Source: Amycolatopsis arida (GTDB lineage: Bacteria > Actinomycetota > Actinomycetes > Mycobacteriales > Pseudonocardiaceae). Taken from it: a stretch of DNA of 64,000 nt. How positions within the stretch are numbered: position 1 is the first letter of the stretch; the number at the start of each line of letters is the position of its first letter. Below the pieces are notes generated by a model that was not told the DNA's origin, ran no database searches, and worked only from the letters and a program-made list of their open reading frames with translations. The stretch covers positions 80,774 to 144,773 of the forward strand of contig NZ_FOWW01000012.1 in assembly GCF_900115565.1 (NCBI RefSeq), in the 5' to 3' direction. Positions 63,289 through 64,000 of the stretch are shown here, piece by piece. The translations under genes were made by a program, and so were the position numbers.

Positions 63289-63761
63289 GCGGCTGACCTG
63301 GGACTTCCCCGTTAGGGGACCCCCCGTGTCGGACCGACTTCCCCGGGAGGTAGTCTTTTCCTCGTCGCCAGGAAGGCCGGGCCGACACGGATGGAGGACC
63401 GCGAGGGACTCTCGGGAGAAGGACCGGCCGAGTAGCCGACGAACTCGACAGGGTGTAGACTCGATCGAGGCGTTGGCCCCGGGTCGTGCGGGACCCCGAT
63501 GCGGGAGCCGCGAGTCGGACCGGGTAACGTGGAGCGACAGGCCCAGTAGGGCGACACCCCTCAACTTCCAACCTCGCGGTTGTCCGGTTGGGGCGTCTCG
63601 TCCCGGTGGGTACGAAGACTTTGAGAACACGTTTGTAGTGTTGTTTGAGAACTCAACAGTGTGCTAGTGAGCTTTGTTTAGCCAGTAGTTTGATTTTTGC
63701 CCCTTTTTTTGTGGGTTTCTTTGAGATTGATGGTTTGTGCCATTGGTCGACTCTTGCAGCA
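63289..63761 (+). promoter_or_regulatory. rRNA operon promoters and 16S leader
   Basis: About 470 bp before the 16S gene, with no protein gene. Candidate -10 elements are TAGTCT (63351-63356), TAGACT (63456-63461) and TAACGT (63525-63530), so several tandem promoters are likely, as in other actinobacterial rrn operons. -35 boxes are not clear. The last ~130 bp are T-rich, in strong contrast to the neighbours, and hold the boxA-like element (63639-63658) and processing sequences. CCCCGTTAGGGG at 63307-63318 is a small hairpin just past tyrS. Confidence 0.6.
63639..63658 (+). promoter_or_regulatory. rrn antitermination/processing element (boxA-like)
   Basis: TGTTGTTTGAGAACTCAACA resembles the conserved leader element of actinobacterial rRNA operons, where it is part of the boxA antitermination/processing region. 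It can also fold (TTGAG with CTCAA). A partial second copy (TTTGAGAAC) lies at about 63620-63628. Confidence 0.65.
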
Positions 63762-64000
63762 TTGTTGGAGAGTTTGATCCTGGCTCAGGACGAACGCTGG
63801 CGGCGTGCTTAACACATGCAAGTCGGACGCTGAAGCATCTTCGGGTGTGGATGAGTGGCGAACGGGTGAGTAACACGTGGGTGACCTGCCCTGCACTTTG
63901 GGATAAGCCCTGGAAACGGGGTCTAATACCGGATATGACCGTCTCCTGCATGGGGGGTGGTGGAAAGCCTTTTGGGGTGGTGTGGGATGGGCCCGCGGCC
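63762..64000 (+). rRNA. rrs: 16S ribosomal RNA, 5' part
   Basis: The universal 16S start AGAGTTTGATCCTGGCTCAG lies at 63769-63788 (E. coli positions 8-27), putting the mature 5' end near 63762. Conserved blocks follow: GAACGCTGGCGGCGTGC, AACACATGCAAGTCG, GGCGAACGGGTGAGTAACACG and TCTAATACCGGATA. Only about 239 of ~1520 nt are in the window. The V1 loop and helix sequences are of actinobacterial type and fit Pseudonocardiales. Confidence 0.98.

Overview
The window is about 64 kb of very GC-rich, densely coded DNA with many GTG and TTG starts, ATGA stop/start overlaps and apparently leaderless genes. Gene content (PucR regulator, DUF1844 next to infC, RES toxin pair, argC-J-B-D-F-R-G-H followed by mpg, tyrS and an rRNA operon) and the opening of a 16S rRNA at the right edge point to an actinobacterium, most likely of the Pseudonocardiales (Amycolatopsis-like). 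The species cannot be named from sequence alone.

Layout. 0-3.7 kb: an ABC exporter (permease cut by the window edge), a DUF402 protein and a PucR regulator. 3.7-7.2 kb: a small Cys-rich protein, uvrB behind a DNA-damage-type promoter, and a GNAT acetyltransferase. 7.2-7.9 kb: non-coding, with 21-bp repeats and a perfect inverted repeat. 7.9-11.8 kb: an unusual transporter pair in which a secreted-type alpha/beta hydrolase is fused to an ABC ATPase. 12-15.2 kb: a yybP-ykoY-type (Mn2+) riboswitch, TerC, and an S9 peptidase. 15.2-16.5 kb: a RES-type toxin-antitoxin pair. 16.7-26.2 kb: mixed housekeeping and sugar genes (ASCH protein, ribose-type binding lipoprotein, LacI regulator, FGGY kinase, AraC, NUDIX, FetB-like permease, a lipoprotein gene broken by an in-frame TGA, RNase HI, a metallo-beta-lactamase-fold hydrolase). 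26.3-29.8 kb: uvrA with the same damage-type promoter, and an SRPBCC protein.

29.8-42.6 kb is the most interesting block. It holds a leftward operon (sugar-binding lipoprotein, two permeases, cytoplasmic GH20 hexosaminidase), a second leftward operon (D-threonine aldolase/D-serine dehydratase-fold PLP enzyme, N-acyl-D-amino-acid deacylase-type amidohydrolase, GntP sugar-acid permease, Tat-exported lactonase) and a divergent rightward operon (PfkB kinase, IclR regulator, RidA). Both promoter regions carry a pair of TTGCG-N6-GCAA-like dyads exactly 21 bp apart, so one regulator, probably the local IclR protein, would control everything. The enzyme set fits a route from C1-oxidised chitin oligosaccharides or N-acetylglucosaminate through glucosaminate to 2-keto-3-deoxygluconate-6-phosphate. 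This is inference, not proof.

42.7-52.7 kb: a hydroxyacid-oxoacid transhydrogenase, DUF1844, infC (ATC start)-rpmI-rplT, a SpoU/TrmH methyltransferase, pheS-pheT, a decayed IS110-family element and an AlkD-like repair protein whose reading frame ends in the element. 52.85-61.3 kb: the complete arginine pathway from N-acetylglutamyl phosphate to arginine, with its repressor ArgR and an ARG-box-like palindrome over the first promoter. 61.3-64 kb: mpg, tyrS, and the promoter/leader plus first ~240 nt of a 16S rRNA.
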